A DNA stretch of 64,000 nt, from NCBI RefSeq assembly GCF_001269885.1, contig NZ_LHVH01000017.1:372001-436000 (forward strand), given 5' to 3'. Shown here one piece after another: positions 18,967-28,521 of this stretch (positions within the stretch are counted from its first letter, which is position 1; each line of letters begins with the position of its first letter). Source of the DNA: Pseudomonas kilonensis (GTDB lineage Bacteria; Pseudomonadota; Gammaproteobacteria; Pseudomonadales; Pseudomonadaceae). Position numbers and translations under genes: made by a program. The notes under the pieces are model-generated. The model was not told where the DNA came from. It made no database searches and was given only the letters and a program-made list of their open reading frames with translations.

Positions 18967-20316
18967 ATGCAAGTGAAGCGTTTTTTCGCCGCCGACATGC
19001 GTCAGGCCATGAAACTGGTTCGTGACGAGCTGGGCGCTGAAGCAGCCATCATTGGCAACCGTCGTATCGCCGGCGGTGTCGAGCTGACGGCTGCCCTGGA
19101 TTACAAGCTGTCTGCGTTGGCCCCGCGGGTTCCGAACATGGAACTCGAAGACGAGCTGCGCAAGACCCAATCGCGCATCGCCAGCGCCCAGGCCGAACTG
19201 AGCCTGCGCAGCAGCGAAGGCGAAGGCGCGGCGGGCACCAATCGTCAATTGTTCGCCGGTCAGCCGCTGACGGCCGGCCTGCCATTGACCGCTGCCGAAC
19301 CGCTGATCGAGCAGGCCCATGCCGAACCGCGTCGTCCTGAGCCGGCGCCAGCGGCACCTGCCCGGGGTGTCGACCCGCGCGCCCTGGATTCGATGCGCTT
19401 TGAACTCAACAGCCTGCGCGAGCTGATGGAAGTCCAGCTCGGCTCCCTGGCCTGGAACCAGCTGCAAGGCAGCCGTCCAGCCCAGGCCAACCTGTGGCGT
19501 CGCCTGCAACGCATCGGCCTGTCTGGCCCGTTGTCCCGGGACCTGCTGGCGCTGATCAATGGTATCGAAGAGCCTCGTCAGGCCTGGCGCATGTTGCTGG
19601 CGCACCTGGCGCGGATGATCGCCACGCCGGAAGTCGAGCCGCTGGAAGAAGGCGGGGTGATTGCCATGGTCGGTCCTGCCGGCATGGGCAAGACCACCAC
19701 CCTGGCCAAGCTCGCCGCCCGTTATGTACTCAAGTACGGCGCCCAGAGCATTGCCCTGGTGAGCATGGACAGTTTCCGCATCGGTGCCCAGGAGCAACTC
19801 AAGACCCTCGGCCGGATTCTCAATGTGTCGGTGACCCATGTGGATCCGGGCCAATCCCTGGCCCAGGCGCTGGAGCCGCTGCTGCGCAAACGGGTCGTGC
19901 TGATCGATACCGCGGGCCTGCAAGCCAGCGATCCAGCCCTGCGCATGCAGCTCGAGAGCCTGGCCGGACGCGGTATCAAGTCAAAAAATTATCTCGTGTT
20001 GGCAACCACCAGCCAGAAACAGGTTCTAACCGCCGCATACCACAGCTACAAACGCTGCGGGCTGGCCGGCTGCATCCTGACTAAGCTGGACGAAACGGCA
20101 AGCCTGGGCGAGGTGTTGAGCCTGGCGATCGGTCATGAATTACCGGTGGCCTACCTGACCGACGGGCCGCGGATCCCGGATGATTTGCATCTGCCGCGCC
20201 GTCATCAACTGGTCAGTCGTGCCGTGAGTGTGCAAATGCAGGAAGAACCCAGCGAAGAAGCCATGGCTGATATGTTCGCTGATATCTACCACAGCCCGAC
20301 CAAGCAGGTCGGCTGA
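18967..20316 (+). CDS. flhF: SRP-type GTPase FlhF (polar flagellum placement)
   Basis: 449 residues: a variable N-terminal B domain, an N domain and a C-terminal G domain with GTPase motifs GPAGMGKTTTLAKLAARY (G1), DSFRIGAQEQLK (G2), DTAGL (G3) and TKLDE (G4). FlhF recruits the first basal-body parts to the cell pole. FleN (FlhG), encoded downstream, stimulates its GTPase and limits number. A 116-base gap with a tiny possible ORF separates it from fleN. Confidence 0.96.
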   Translation: MQVKRFFAADMRQAMKLVRDELGAEAAIIGNRRIAGGVELTAALDYKLSALAPRVPNMELEDELRKTQSRIASAQAELSLRSSEGEGAAGTNRQLFAGQPLTAGLPLTAAEPLIEQAHAEPRRPEPAPAAPARGVDPRALDSMRFELNSLRELMEVQLGSLAWNQLQGSRPAQANLWRRLQRIGLSGPLSRDLLALINGIEEPRQAWRMLLAHLARMIATPEVEPLEEGGVIAMVGPAGMGKTTTLAKLAARYVLKYGAQSIALVSMDSFRIGAQEQLKTLGRILNVSVTHVDPGQSLAQALEPLLRKRVVLIDTAGLQASDPALRMQLESLAGRGIKSKNYLVLATTSQKQVLTAAYHSYKRCGLAGCILTKLDETASLGEVLSLAIGHELPVAYLTDGPRIPDDLHLPRRHQLVSRAVSVQMQEEPSEEAMADMFADIYHSPTKQVG

Positions 20317-20323
20317 GGTTATC

Positions 20324-20413
20324 ATGAATATTTTTTGTACCTACATCGATGGTCTGCCATGCATTGTTCCGTATGTGAACGCGCAGCCAGTAATGTGGCC
20401 TCCGTCTAAGTAA
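20324..20413 (+). CDS. Possible 29-residue peptide between flhF and fleN
   Basis: An ATG preceded by GAGG at 5 bases opens a frame encoding MNIFCTYIDGLPCIVP and 13 further residues, ending in TAA 19 bases before fleN. It fills most of the flhF-fleN gap. I know of no family match; it could be a leader peptide coupling fleN translation to flhF, or a chance frame. Confidence 0.25.
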   Translation: MNIFCTYIDGLPCIVPYVNAQPVMWPPSK

Positions 20414-20432
20414 GACAAGGTAAAGAACGAAC

Positions 20433-21263
20433 ATGGGCAGCATGCATCCCGTACAGGTGATCGCGGTGACCGGCGGCAAAGGTGGCGTCGGGAAGACTAA
20501 CGTGTCAGTGAACTTGTCCCTGGCTCTGGCAGAGCTTGGCCGACGGGTCATGCTGCTGGACGCCGACCTGGGCCTGGCGAACGTCGACGTGTTGTTGGGG
20601 CTTACACCCAAACGCACCCTGGCGGACGTGATTGAAGGGCGCTGTGAGCTGCGTGACGTGTTGTTGCAGGGGCCGGGCGGGATTCGCATCGTGCCGGCTG
20701 CCTCCGGCACCCAGAGCATGGTTCACCTGACCCCGGCCCAACACGCGGGCCTGATCCAGGCGTTCAGCGACATCGGCGACAACCTCGATGTGCTGGTGAT
20801 CGACACCGCGGCCGGTATCGGTGACTCGGTTGTCAGTTTCGTGCGCGCCGCCCAGGAAGTGCTGCTGGTGGTCTGCGACGAACCGACGTCCATCACCGAC
20901 GCCTACGCCCTGATCAAACTGCTTAACCGCGACTATGGCATGAACCGCTTCCGCGTCCTGGCCAACATGGCCCAGAGCCCGCAGGAAGGACGCAACCTGT
21001 TCGCCAAGTTGACAAAGGTCACGGATCGCTTCCTGGACGTCGCCCTGCAATACGTCGGCGCAGTGCCTTACGACGAAAGCGTTCGCAAGGCCGTCCAGAA
21101 GCAACGTGCCGTCTATGAAGCCTTTCCACGTTCCAAATGCGCGCTGGCGTTCAAGGCGATCGCCCAGAAGGTCGACACCTGGCCACTGCCGGCCAACCCC
21201 CGCGGGCATCTGGAGTTTTTCGTCGAGCGTCTTGTGCAACAAACAGCAGGGCCCGTGCTATGA
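20433..21263 (+). CDS. fleN: MinD/ParA-type ATPase FleN (FlhG), flagellar number regulator
   Basis: 276 residues. The deviant Walker A GGKGGVGKTNVSVNL, the DADLGLANVDVLLG motif and DTAAGIGDSV identify a MinD-like ATPase. In Pseudomonas FleN binds FleQ to damp flagellar transcription and acts on FlhF to keep a fixed polar flagellar number. The stop overlaps the fliA ATG by 4 bases. Confidence 0.96.
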   Translation: MGSMHPVQVIAVTGGKGGVGKTNVSVNLSLALAELGRRVMLLDADLGLANVDVLLGLTPKRTLADVIEGRCELRDVLLQGPGGIRIVPAASGTQSMVHLTPAQHAGLIQAFSDIGDNLDVLVIDTAAGIGDSVVSFVRAAQEVLLVVCDEPTSITDAYALIKLLNRDYGMNRFRVLANMAQSPQEGRNLFAKLTKVTDRFLDVALQYVGAVPYDESVRKAVQKQRAVYEAFPRSKCALAFKAIAQKVDTWPLPANPRGHLEFFVERLVQQTAGPVL

Positions 21264-22003
21264 CAGCCAGCGGTTACAACCATCTCTACAAAAAATCGGC
21301 ACGGGACGCCCAGTACGAATTGATCGAGCGTTACGCACCGCTGGTCAAGCGTATCGCCTATCACTTGCTGGCGCGTTTGCCGGCCAGTGTCCAGGTCGAA
21401 GACTTGATCCAGGCGGGCATGATCGGCCTGCTCGAAGTGTCGAACAAATACGACGCGAGCAAGGGCGCCAGTTTCGAGACGTATGCCGGTATTCGCATTC
21501 GCGGGGCCATGCTCGATGAAGTCCGCAAGGGCGATTGGGCGCCGCGTTCTGTGCATCGCAATACCCGCATGGTCAGCGATGCAATTCGGGCAATTGAAGC
21601 TAAAACCGGGCGTGACGCTAAAGATCACGAGGTTGCGGCCGAACTCCAATTGAGTCTCGACGATTATTACGGGATTTTGAACGATACCTTGGGCAGCCGC
21701 CTGTTCAGTTTCGACGACCTGTTGCAGGACGGCGAGCACGAAGGACTGCACGAGGATAACGCGAGTGCTCACATGGAGCCGTCGCGTGACCTGGAAGATG
21801 AACGTTTCCAGAGTGCGCTGGCGGATGCGATTGCCAATTTGCCGGAGCGTGAGCGGCTGGTCTTGGCGCTGTACTACGACGAAGAGCTGAACCTCAAGGA
21901 AATCGGTGAGGTCCTGGGGGTCAGCGAATCGCGGGTCAGCCAGTTACACAGCCAGTGCGCGGCCCGTTTGCGGGGGCGTTTGGGGGAGTGGCGAGCGCGT
22001 TGA
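21260..22003 (+). CDS. fliA: RNA polymerase sigma factor FliA (sigma-28)
   Basis: 247 residues from the ATG that overlaps the fleN stop; the longer frame start lies inside fleN and is rejected. Region 2 (QVEDLIQAGMIGLLEV, SFETYAGIRIRGAMLDE) and the region 4 helix-turn-helix (LKEIGEVLGVSESRVSQLHS) are clear. FliA transcribes late flagellar and chemotaxis genes; a candidate target promoter lies upstream of parP in this window. It is held inactive by FlgM until the hook is finished. Confidence 0.97.
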   Translation: MTASGYNHLYKKSARDAQYELIERYAPLVKRIAYHLLARLPASVQVEDLIQAGMIGLLEVSNKYDASKGASFETYAGIRIRGAMLDEVRKGDWAPRSVHRNTRMVSDAIRAIEAKTGRDAKDHEVAAELQLSLDDYYGILNDTLGSRLFSFDDLLQDGEHEGLHEDNASAHMEPSRDLEDERFQSALADAIANLPERERLVLALYYDEELNLKEIGEVLGVSESRVSQLHSQCAARLRGRLGEWRAR

Positions 22004-22170
22004 CAGGCAGTGTGGGGACGCTGCGAACGAGGCTGGCCTGGCAGGTACTGCGCCAGTCTCCATCCGTTGTGCTCCGGACCGTTGTCGAGTGTTGTGCCGG
22101 ATTGATTGAAATGGCGCGTCCAGGTGCTGGGCGCGTTTAAGACTGCTTGGAGGTCGAATTGGACAAGAAC

Positions 22171-22542
22171 ATGAAAATCCTCATCGTTGATGACTTCTCA
22201 ACGATGCGGCGGATCATAAAAAACCTGTTGCGTGACCTTGGGTTCACCAACACGGTCGAGGCGGATGATGGCATCACAGCCATTCCAGTCCTCAACAGCG
22301 GGAGCATCGACTTTCTGGTGACTGACTGGAACATGCCCGGCATGACCGGTATCGACTTGCTGCGCCATGTGCGCGCCGACGAAAAGCTCAAGCATCTTCC
22401 GGTGCTGATGGTCACTGCCGAAGCCAAGCGCGAGCAGATTATCGAAGCGGCCCAGGCCGGTGTAAACGGCTATGTGGTCAAACCCTTCACGGCCCAGGCG
22501 TTGAAAGAGAAGATCGAAAAAATCTTCGAACGCATCGGTTAA
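22171..22542 (+). CDS. cheY: Chemotaxis response regulator CheY
   Basis: 123 residues, single receiver domain: acidic pair DD (7-8), phospho-Asp52 in VTDWNMPGM, Thr in MVTAEA, and Lys in VVKPF. CheY-P binds FliM to switch rotation. The ATG at 22171 begins the conserved fold, but the strong GGAGG at 22149-22153 is better spaced to an in-frame TTG at 22159, which would add MDKN. It starts 167 bases after fliA and begins the chemotaxis block. Confidence 0.96.
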   Translation: MKILIVDDFSTMRRIIKNLLRDLGFTNTVEADDGITAIPVLNSGSIDFLVTDWNMPGMTGIDLLRHVRADEKLKHLPVLMVTAEAKREQIIEAAQAGVNGYVVKPFTAQALKEKIEKIFERIG

Positions 22543-22560
22543 CGGCGCCACGGGGGAGCT

Positions 22561-23346
22561 ATGGACAACGAATCTTCAATGGGTGATTTCGAATCGACCC
22601 TGAAAAAACATGCCCGCGAACTGGTCGACAGCCTTGAAAAAGGTCGCTTTAGCGATGCGGTTCAAATGATCCATGAGCTCAACCAGACCCGTGACCGCGG
22701 CCTGTATCAGGAGGTGGGCAAGCTCACGCGTGAATTGCACAGCGCGATTGTCAATTTCCAGATCGACCCGAATATGCCGCAGGCCGAGGAAGTCTCGCAG
22801 ATCACCGACGCCACCGAGCGTCTGGGTTATGTGGTCAAGCTGACCGAGGCCGCGGCCAACCGCACCATGGACCTGGTGGAAAGTGCAACGCCGCTGGTCA
22901 ATGGCCTGAGCGAAGAAGCCCAGGCCTTGAGCACCGACTGGGGCCGGTTCATGCGTCGCGAAGTCGGCGCTGAAGAGTTTCGGGAGCTGGCCCGTCGCGT
23001 CGACGGTTTCCTGACGCGCAGCAGCACCGAGAACCGCGCCGTGGCAAGCAATCTCAACGATATTCTGCTGGCTCAGGACTATCAGGACCTGACCGGCCAG
23101 GTGATCAAGCGTGTGACCCAATTGGTCACCGAAGTGGAAAGCAACCTGCTCAAACTGGTGTTGATGGCCAGCCAGGTAGACCGCTTCGCAGGCATCGAAC
23201 ACGACCGTGAAGCGATGCTTGCTGAAAAAGATCCACAAAAACATCTCTCTCAGGGTGAAGGTCCGCAGATTCATGCCGATAAAAGAGAAGACGTTATGTC
23301 CGGTCAGGACGATGTGGACGATTTGCTGTCCAGCCTTGGATTCTGA
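22561..23346 (+). CDS. cheZ: CheY-P phosphatase CheZ
   Basis: 261 residues, mostly helical. The catalytic region AQDYQDLTGQVIKRV contains the Gln that orients water onto CheY-P. The extreme C-terminus DDVDDLLSSLGF is the tethered CheY-binding peptide, nearly as in enteric CheZ. The ATG follows GGGGAG. It lies 18 bases after cheY and 30 before cheA. Confidence 0.96.
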   Translation: MDNESSMGDFESTLKKHARELVDSLEKGRFSDAVQMIHELNQTRDRGLYQEVGKLTRELHSAIVNFQIDPNMPQAEEVSQITDATERLGYVVKLTEAAANRTMDLVESATPLVNGLSEEAQALSTDWGRFMRREVGAEEFRELARRVDGFLTRSSTENRAVASNLNDILLAQDYQDLTGQVIKRVTQLVTEVESNLLKLVLMASQVDRFAGIEHDREAMLAEKDPQKHLSQGEGPQIHADKREDVMSGQDDVDDLLSSLGF

Positions 23347-23376
23347 GTTTTAGCCCTGTTTTAGGAGCAGCCATTA

Positions 23377-25641
23377 ATGAGCTTCGGCGCCGATGAAGAG
23401 ATCCTTCAGGATTTCCTGGTTGAGGCCGGCGAGATTCTAGAGCAACTGTCTGAGCAACTGGTCGAGCTGGAAAGCCGGCCAGATGATGCGGACTTGCTCA
23501 ATGCAATTTTTCGCGGTTTCCACACTGTAAAAGGAGGCGCCGGCTTCCTCCAGCTCAATGAGCTGGTGGAGTGCTGCCACATTGCCGAGAACGTGTTCGA
23601 CATCCTGCGCAAGGGTGAACGCCGCGTTGATTCGGAATTGATGGACGTGGTGCTCGAAGCGCTGGATGCGGTCAACAGCATGTTCAGCGAAGTGCGTGAG
23701 CGCTCGCCGGTCACCGCTGCCACCCCTGAGTTGCTCGCCGCGCTGGCACGTCTGGCCGAGCCGCAATCGGCTGACGAAGCCGCTCCGGTTGCCGAGGCCG
23801 TGGTTGAAGAACCGGTCGCCGAGGAATCGGGCGACATCACCGATAACGAATTCGAACAACTGCTGGACTCGCTGAATGCCGTCAAGGCCCAGGCCGAGGC
23901 ACCGGCTGCACCTTCTGCACCTGCAGCGCCGGCCGCCGATGGGGCGGGCAGCGATGAAATCACCGATGCCGAGTTCGAGTCACTGCTCGACCAGCTCCAT
24001 GGCAAGGGCCAGTTCGCGCCTGATGCCGTGGTCCCGGCGGCGGCCCCCGTCGCGCCGAAAGCCGCAGGCGACAGCTCGGACATCACCGACGACGAATTCG
24101 AAGCGTTGCTCGATCAGTTGCATGGCAAGGGCACCTTTGCCGTTGACGCACTGGATTCGGCCATCGCTTCGGCGCCGACGCCGGCCAAGCCCGCCGCCGC
24201 TGCCGCGGGCAGCGACCTGATCAGCGACCACGAATTCGAATCCCTGCTCGATGAGCTGCATGGCAAAGGCAAGTTCAGCGAAGTCGGTACGGCTTCTGCT
24301 GCGCCTGCTGCCGCCACTGCGGCTGCGCCGGCGGCCAAGGCTGCGCCAAAACCCGCTGCCAAGGCTCCGGAACCGAAGGCCGAGCCCGCCAAGCCTGCCG
24401 CTGCCGCTGCTGCTGCCCCGGCGCCAGCCCGTGCTCCGGCGGCTGCGCCAGCGGACAAACCGGCCAGCGAAGCCGAGACCACCGTTCGGGTCGATACCGC
24501 ACGCCTGGACGAGATCATGAACATGGTCGGCGAACTGGTGCTGGTGCGTAACCGTCTGGTGCGCCTGGGCCTCAATAGCCAGGACGAAGCCATGTCCAAG
24601 GCCGTGTCGAACCTCGACGTGGTCACGGCAGACCTGCAGACCGCGGTCATGAAGACCCGGATGCAGCCGATCAAGAAAGTCTTCGGGCGCTTCCCGCGCC
24701 TGGTTCGCGACCTGGCTCGCCAGCTCAAGAAAGAAATCAACCTGGAACTGGTGGGTGAAGAGACCGACCTCGACAAGAACCTTGTCGAGGCCTTGGCCGA
24801 CCCGCTGGTCCACTTGGTGCGCAACGCAGTCGACCACGGCATCGAGTCGCCGGAGGAACGCGAAGCTTCAGGCAAGGTTCGTGGCGGCAAGGTGATCCTG
24901 GCCGCCGAGCAGGAGGGCGACCACATCCTGTTGTCGATCTCCGACGACGGCAAAGGCATGGACCCGAACGTGTTGCGTGCCATCGCGGTGAAACGCGGTG
25001 TGATGGACAAGGATGCCGCCGACCGCCTGAGCGAATCCGAGTGCTACAACCTGATCTTCGCCCCAGGTTTCTCGACCAAGACCGAGATCTCCGACGTGTC
25101 GGGCCGTGGCGTGGGCATGGACGTGGTAAAAACCAAGATTTCCCAGCTCAACGGTTCGATCAATATCTACTCGACCAAGGGCCTGGGCTCGAAGATCGTC
25201 ATCAAGGTCCCGTTGACCCTGGCGATCATGCCGACCCTGATGGTGATGCTGGGCAACCAGGCATTCGCCTTCCCGCTGGTCAACGTCAACGAGATCTTCC
25301 ACCTCGACCTGTCGCGCACCAACGTGGTGGACGGCCAGGAAGTGGTGATCGTACGGGACAAGGCACTGCCACTGTTCTACCTCAAGCGCTGGTTGGTCAG
25401 CTCCGCTGCTCATGTAGAGCAGGGCGAGGGCCATGTGGTGATCCTTTCGGTGGGCACCCAGCGGATCGGCTTTGTCGTCGACCAATTGGTGGGCCAGGAA
25501 GAAGTGGTCATCAAGCCGTTGGGCAAGATGCTCCAGGGCACCCCGGGCATGTCCGGCGCCACCATCACCGGCGACGGCCGCATCGCATTGATTCTCGATG
25601 TGCCAAGCATGCTCAAGCGTTACGCCGCCCGGCGTATTTGA
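23377..25641 (+). CDS. cheA: Chemotaxis histidine kinase CheA
   Basis: 754 residues. P1 (1-105) holds phospho-His49 in FRGFHTVKGGAGF. Residues 106-365 are Ala/Pro/Glu-rich and contain four copies of the motif [DE]-I-[TS]-D-x-E-F-E-x-L-L-D-x-L, three extended by HGKGxF (about 153-166, 194-213, 235-254, 281-300); no globular P2 is seen. P3 dimerisation (TVRVDTARLDEIMNMVGEL, about 369), P4 ATPase (HLVRNAVDHGIE, DDGKGMD, GRGVGMDVV) and P5 CheW-like domain follow. CheA autophosphorylates under receptor control and feeds CheY and CheB. Confidence 0.97.
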   Translation: MSFGADEEILQDFLVEAGEILEQLSEQLVELESRPDDADLLNAIFRGFHTVKGGAGFLQLNELVECCHIAENVFDILRKGERRVDSELMDVVLEALDAVNSMFSEVRERSPVTAATPELLAALARLAEPQSADEAAPVAEAVVEEPVAEESGDITDNEFEQLLDSLNAVKAQAEAPAAPSAPAAPAADGAGSDEITDAEFESLLDQLHGKGQFAPDAVVPAAAPVAPKAAGDSSDITDDEFEALLDQLHGKGTFAVDALDSAIASAPTPAKPAAAAAGSDLISDHEFESLLDELHGKGKFSEVGTASAAPAAATAAAPAAKAAPKPAAKAPEPKAEPAKPAAAAAAAPAPARAPAAAPADKPASEAETTVRVDTARLDEIMNMVGELVLVRNRLVRLGLNSQDEAMSKAVSNLDVVTADLQTAVMKTRMQPIKKVFGRFPRLVRDLARQLKKEINLELVGEETDLDKNLVEALADPLVHLVRNAVDHGIESPEEREASGKVRGGKVILAAEQEGDHILLSISDDGKGMDPNVLRAIAVKRGVMDKDAADRLSESECYNLIFAPGFSTKTEISDVSGRGVGMDVVKTKISQLNGSINIYSTKGLGSKIVIKVPLTLAIMPTLMVMLGNQAFAFPLVNVNEIFHLDLSRTNVVDGQEVVIVRDKALPLFYLKRWLVSSAAHVEQGEGHVVILSVGTQRIGFVVDQLVGQEEVVIKPLGKMLQGTPGMSGATITGDGRIALILDVPSMLKRYAARRI

Positions 25642-25689
25642 TTCTGGAGGGGCGTGGCCCAGGGCCGCGCCTCGTCTAACGGAGTGTTT

Positions 25690-26832
25690 ATGGTAGTTAA
25701 AGTCCTGGTGGTGGACGATTCGGGGTTTTTCCGCCGCCGCGTCTCGGAAATTCTTTCGGCGGACACGAGTATTCAGGTCGTCGGTACCGCGACCAATGGC
25801 AAAGAGGCGATTGATCAGGCCCTGGCTCTCAAGCCGGACGTGATCACCATGGACTACGAGATGCCGATGATGGACGGCATCACGGCCGTGCGGCATATCA
25901 TGCAGCGCTGCCCGACGCCGGTATTGATGTTCTCGTCCCTGACCCACGAAGGCGCCCGAGTGACCCTCGATGCGCTGGACGCCGGGGCGGTGGATTTCCT
26001 GCCGAAGAACTTCGAAGACATTTCGCGCAACCCCGACAAGGTCCGGCAGTTGCTCTGCGAAAAAGTCCATAGCATTTCCCGCAGCAACCGCCGTGTCGGT
26101 GCCTACAGCGCACCGGCGCCAACCCCTGTTGCGGCGCCAAGCCCGGCACCGTCGCCGACGCCGACTGCATCGAGCAGTTTCAATCCGGCACCGGTACGCA
26201 GCGCCCCGGCACCTGCGCCGGCTCGCTCGACGGCGCCTGCCAGTGCCTCGTCACCAGCACCCAAGCGCAAAGCCTACAAGCTGGTCGCTATCGGCACGTC
26301 CACGGGTGGCCCGGTGGCACTGCAGCGGGTCCTGACCCAGTTGCCGGCCAACTTCCCGGCCCCCATCGTGCTGATCCAGCACATGCCCGCAGCGTTCACC
26401 AAGGCGTTTGCCGAGCGCCTGGACAAGCTGTGCAACATCAGCGTCAAGGAAGCCGAGGATGGCGACATCCTGCGTCCAGGCCTGGCGTTGTTGGCCCCGG
26501 GTGGCAAGCAGATGATGATCGATGGCCGGGGCGCGGTGAAAATCCTGCCGGGCGACGAGCGTCTGAACTACAAGCCTTGCGTGGACATTACCTTCGGTTC
26601 TGCGGCCAAGTCCTACGGTGACAAAGTTCTGGCGGTGGTGCTCACCGGCATGGGCGCCGACGGTCGCGAAGGCGCGCGCCTGCTCAAGCAGGGCGGCAGT
26701 GCAATCTGGGCCCAGGACGAAGCCAGTTGTGTGATCTACGGCATGCCAATGGCCATCGTAAAAGCCGATCTTGCCGATGCGGTGTACGGATTGGACGACA
26801 TCGGTAGACACCTGGTCGAGGCCTGCATTTAA
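25690..26832 (+). CDS. cheB: Chemoreceptor methylesterase/deamidase CheB
   Basis: 380 residues from the ATG with a CGGAG site; the longer frame includes the leader. Receiver domain with Asp55 ([13 protein letters not shown]), a Pro/Ala/Ser-rich linker (about 138-195), and a methylesterase domain with catalytic Ser in GTSTGGP, His in IQHMP and Asp in GMGADGREG. It removes methyl groups from receptors for adaptation. The TAATG stop/start overlaps motC. Confidence 0.96.
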   Translation: MVVKVLVVDDSGFFRRRVSEILSADTSIQVVGTATNGKEAIDQALALKPDVITMDYEMPMMDGITAVRHIMQRCPTPVLMFSSLTHEGARVTLDALDAGAVDFLPKNFEDISRNPDKVRQLLCEKVHSISRSNRRVGAYSAPAPTPVAAPSPAPSPTPTASSSFNPAPVRSAPAPAPARSTAPASASSPAPKRKAYKLVAIGTSTGGPVALQRVLTQLPANFPAPIVLIQHMPAAFTKAFAERLDKLCNISVKEAEDGDILRPGLALLAPGGKQMMIDGRGAVKILPGDERLNYKPCVDITFGSAAKSYGDKVLAVVLTGMGADGREGARLLKQGGSAIWAQDEASCVIYGMPMAIVKADLADAVYGLDDIGRHLVEACI

Positions 26833-27572
26833 TGGATGTGCTCAGCCTGATTGGCATCATTATGGCGTTCGTCGCCATCATTGGCGGCAATTATCTGGAA
26901 GGCGGTCATCTGGGCGCCCTGGCCAACGGCCCGGCGGCGTTGATCGTGATCGGTGGCACCGTTGGCGCAGCGCTGTTGCAGTCGCCCATGAGCGCTTTCA
27001 AGCGCGCCATGCAGGTGCTGATCTGGATTCTGTTCCCGCCCCGTGTCGACCTGGCTGGTGGTATCGATCGTGTCGTGAATTGGAGCCTGACCGCGCGCAA
27101 GGAAGGCCTGCTGGGTCTGGAAGGGGTGGCCGATGCCGAACCGGACAACTACTCACGCAAAGGCCTGCAATTGCTGGTGGACGGCGCCGAGCCGGAAGCC
27201 ATCCGCAGCATCCTGGAGGTGGATTTCTACACCCAGGAAAGTCGCGACATCGAGGCGGCCAAGGTATTCGAAAGCATGGGCGGCTACGCGCCGACCATCG
27301 GCATCATCGGTGCGGTGATGGGCCTGATCCATGTGATGGGCAACCTGGCCGATCCGTCGCAACTGGGCAGTGGCATCGCCGTGGCGTTTGTCGCCACGAT
27401 CTACGGCGTGGCGAGTGCCAACCTGGTGCTGCTGCCCATCGCGGCCAAACTCAAGTCCATCGCGTTGCGCCAGTCGCGCTATCGCGAAATGCTGCTGGAA
27501 GGGATCCTGTCGATCGCCGAAGGTGAAAACCCACGCTCCATTGAGTTGAAGCTGCAAGGCTTCATGGACTAA
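26832..27572 (+). CDS. motC: Flagellar motor stator protein MotC (MotA family)
   Basis: 246 residues with four transmembrane helices in the MotA arrangement and the ExbB/TolQ-like segment VFESMGGYAPTIGIIGAVMG. In Pseudomonas the MotCD stator, needed for swarming on surfaces, is encoded behind cheB while MotAB is elsewhere. It is translationally coupled to cheB and 15 bases from motD. Confidence 0.95.
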   Translation: MDVLSLIGIIMAFVAIIGGNYLEGGHLGALANGPAALIVIGGTVGAALLQSPMSAFKRAMQVLIWILFPPRVDLAGGIDRVVNWSLTARKEGLLGLEGVADAEPDNYSRKGLQLLVDGAEPEAIRSILEVDFYTQESRDIEAAKVFESMGGYAPTIGIIGAVMGLIHVMGNLADPSQLGSGIAVAFVATIYGVASANLVLLPIAAKLKSIALRQSRYREMLLEGILSIAEGENPRSIELKLQGFMD

Positions 27573-27587
27573 TGGGGGATATGGAGC

Positions 27588-28472
27588 ATGGCACGTCGCA
27601 GGCATCGTGAAGAACACGTCAACCATGAACGCTGGCTGGTTTCCTACGCCGACTTCATCACGCTGTTGTTCGCTTTTTTCGTGGTCATGTATTCGATTTC
27701 GTCGGTCAACGAAGGTAAGTACAAAGTCATTTCCGAGGCATTGATCGGTGTCTTTACCGACTCCGACCGCGCCCTCAAGCCTATCCCCATCGGTGAGGAG
27801 CGGCCGAAGACCACGACCCCGGCCAAGCCCTTGGTCAAGGACAGCGAGCAGGTCGAGGCCGGTATCGCCGGCAGTAGCGATCCGTTGAAAAGCATCGCCG
27901 ACGATATCAGCGCGGCGTTCGGTGACCTGATCAGCTCCAACCAGATGACCGTGCGCGGCAACGAGTTGTGGGTCGAGATCGAACTCAATTCCAGTCTGTT
28001 GTTCGGCAGCGGCGACGCCATGCCCAGCGACATGGCGTTCAACATCATCGATAAGGTCGCGGCGATCCTCAAGCCCTTCGACAACCCGATCCATGTCGAA
28101 GGCTTCACGGACGACCAGCCGATCCGTACCGCGCAGTACCCGACCAACTGGGAACTGTCCTCGGCCCGTTCGGCGAGCATCGTGCGCATGCTGGCGATGC
28201 AGGGCGTGAAGCCTGGTCGCCTGGCCTCGGTGGGCTACGGCGAGTTCCAGCCGGTCGCCAATAACGCCACTGCCGAGGGGCGCGCGCGCAACCGGCGGGT
28301 GGTGCTGGTGGTGTCGCGTAACCTGGATGTGCGTCGCAGCCTGACCGGTACCGGTACGACCAATGCAACTCCGGATGCGGCATTGAAGCGGGCTGGCACA
28401 CAAACTGCACCGGCTCCGGTCAAGTCGCCGGGAAGACAGAGTGCCGTCAATTCTCCGTCACCCGCTTTATAA
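27588..28472 (+). CDS. motD: Flagellar motor stator protein MotD (MotB family)
   Basis: 294 residues: a basic N-terminus (ARRRHREEHVNHERWLVSYA), one transmembrane helix with the proton-binding Asp (SYADFITLLFAFFVVMYSIS), and a C-terminal OmpA/MotB peptidoglycan-binding domain (VEGFTDDQPI, ELSSARSASIVRMLA, NRRVVLVV). It anchors the MotC channel to the wall. A Thr/Ala/Pro tail follows. Confidence 0.95.
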   Translation: MARRRHREEHVNHERWLVSYADFITLLFAFFVVMYSISSVNEGKYKVISEALIGVFTDSDRALKPIPIGEERPKTTTPAKPLVKDSEQVEAGIAGSSDPLKSIADDISAAFGDLISSNQMTVRGNELWVEIELNSSLLFGSGDAMPSDMAFNIIDKVAAILKPFDNPIHVEGFTDDQPIRTAQYPTNWELSSARSASIVRMLAMQGVKPGRLASVGYGEFQPVANNATAEGRARNRRVVLVVSRNLDVRRSLTGTGTTNATPDAALKRAGTQTAPAPVKSPGRQSAVNSPSPAL

Positions 28473-28521
28473 CCGAGCTATTTCTCGGTCGAGCCTGTTT
28501 CGGCCGGGAGGAACGATCCGA

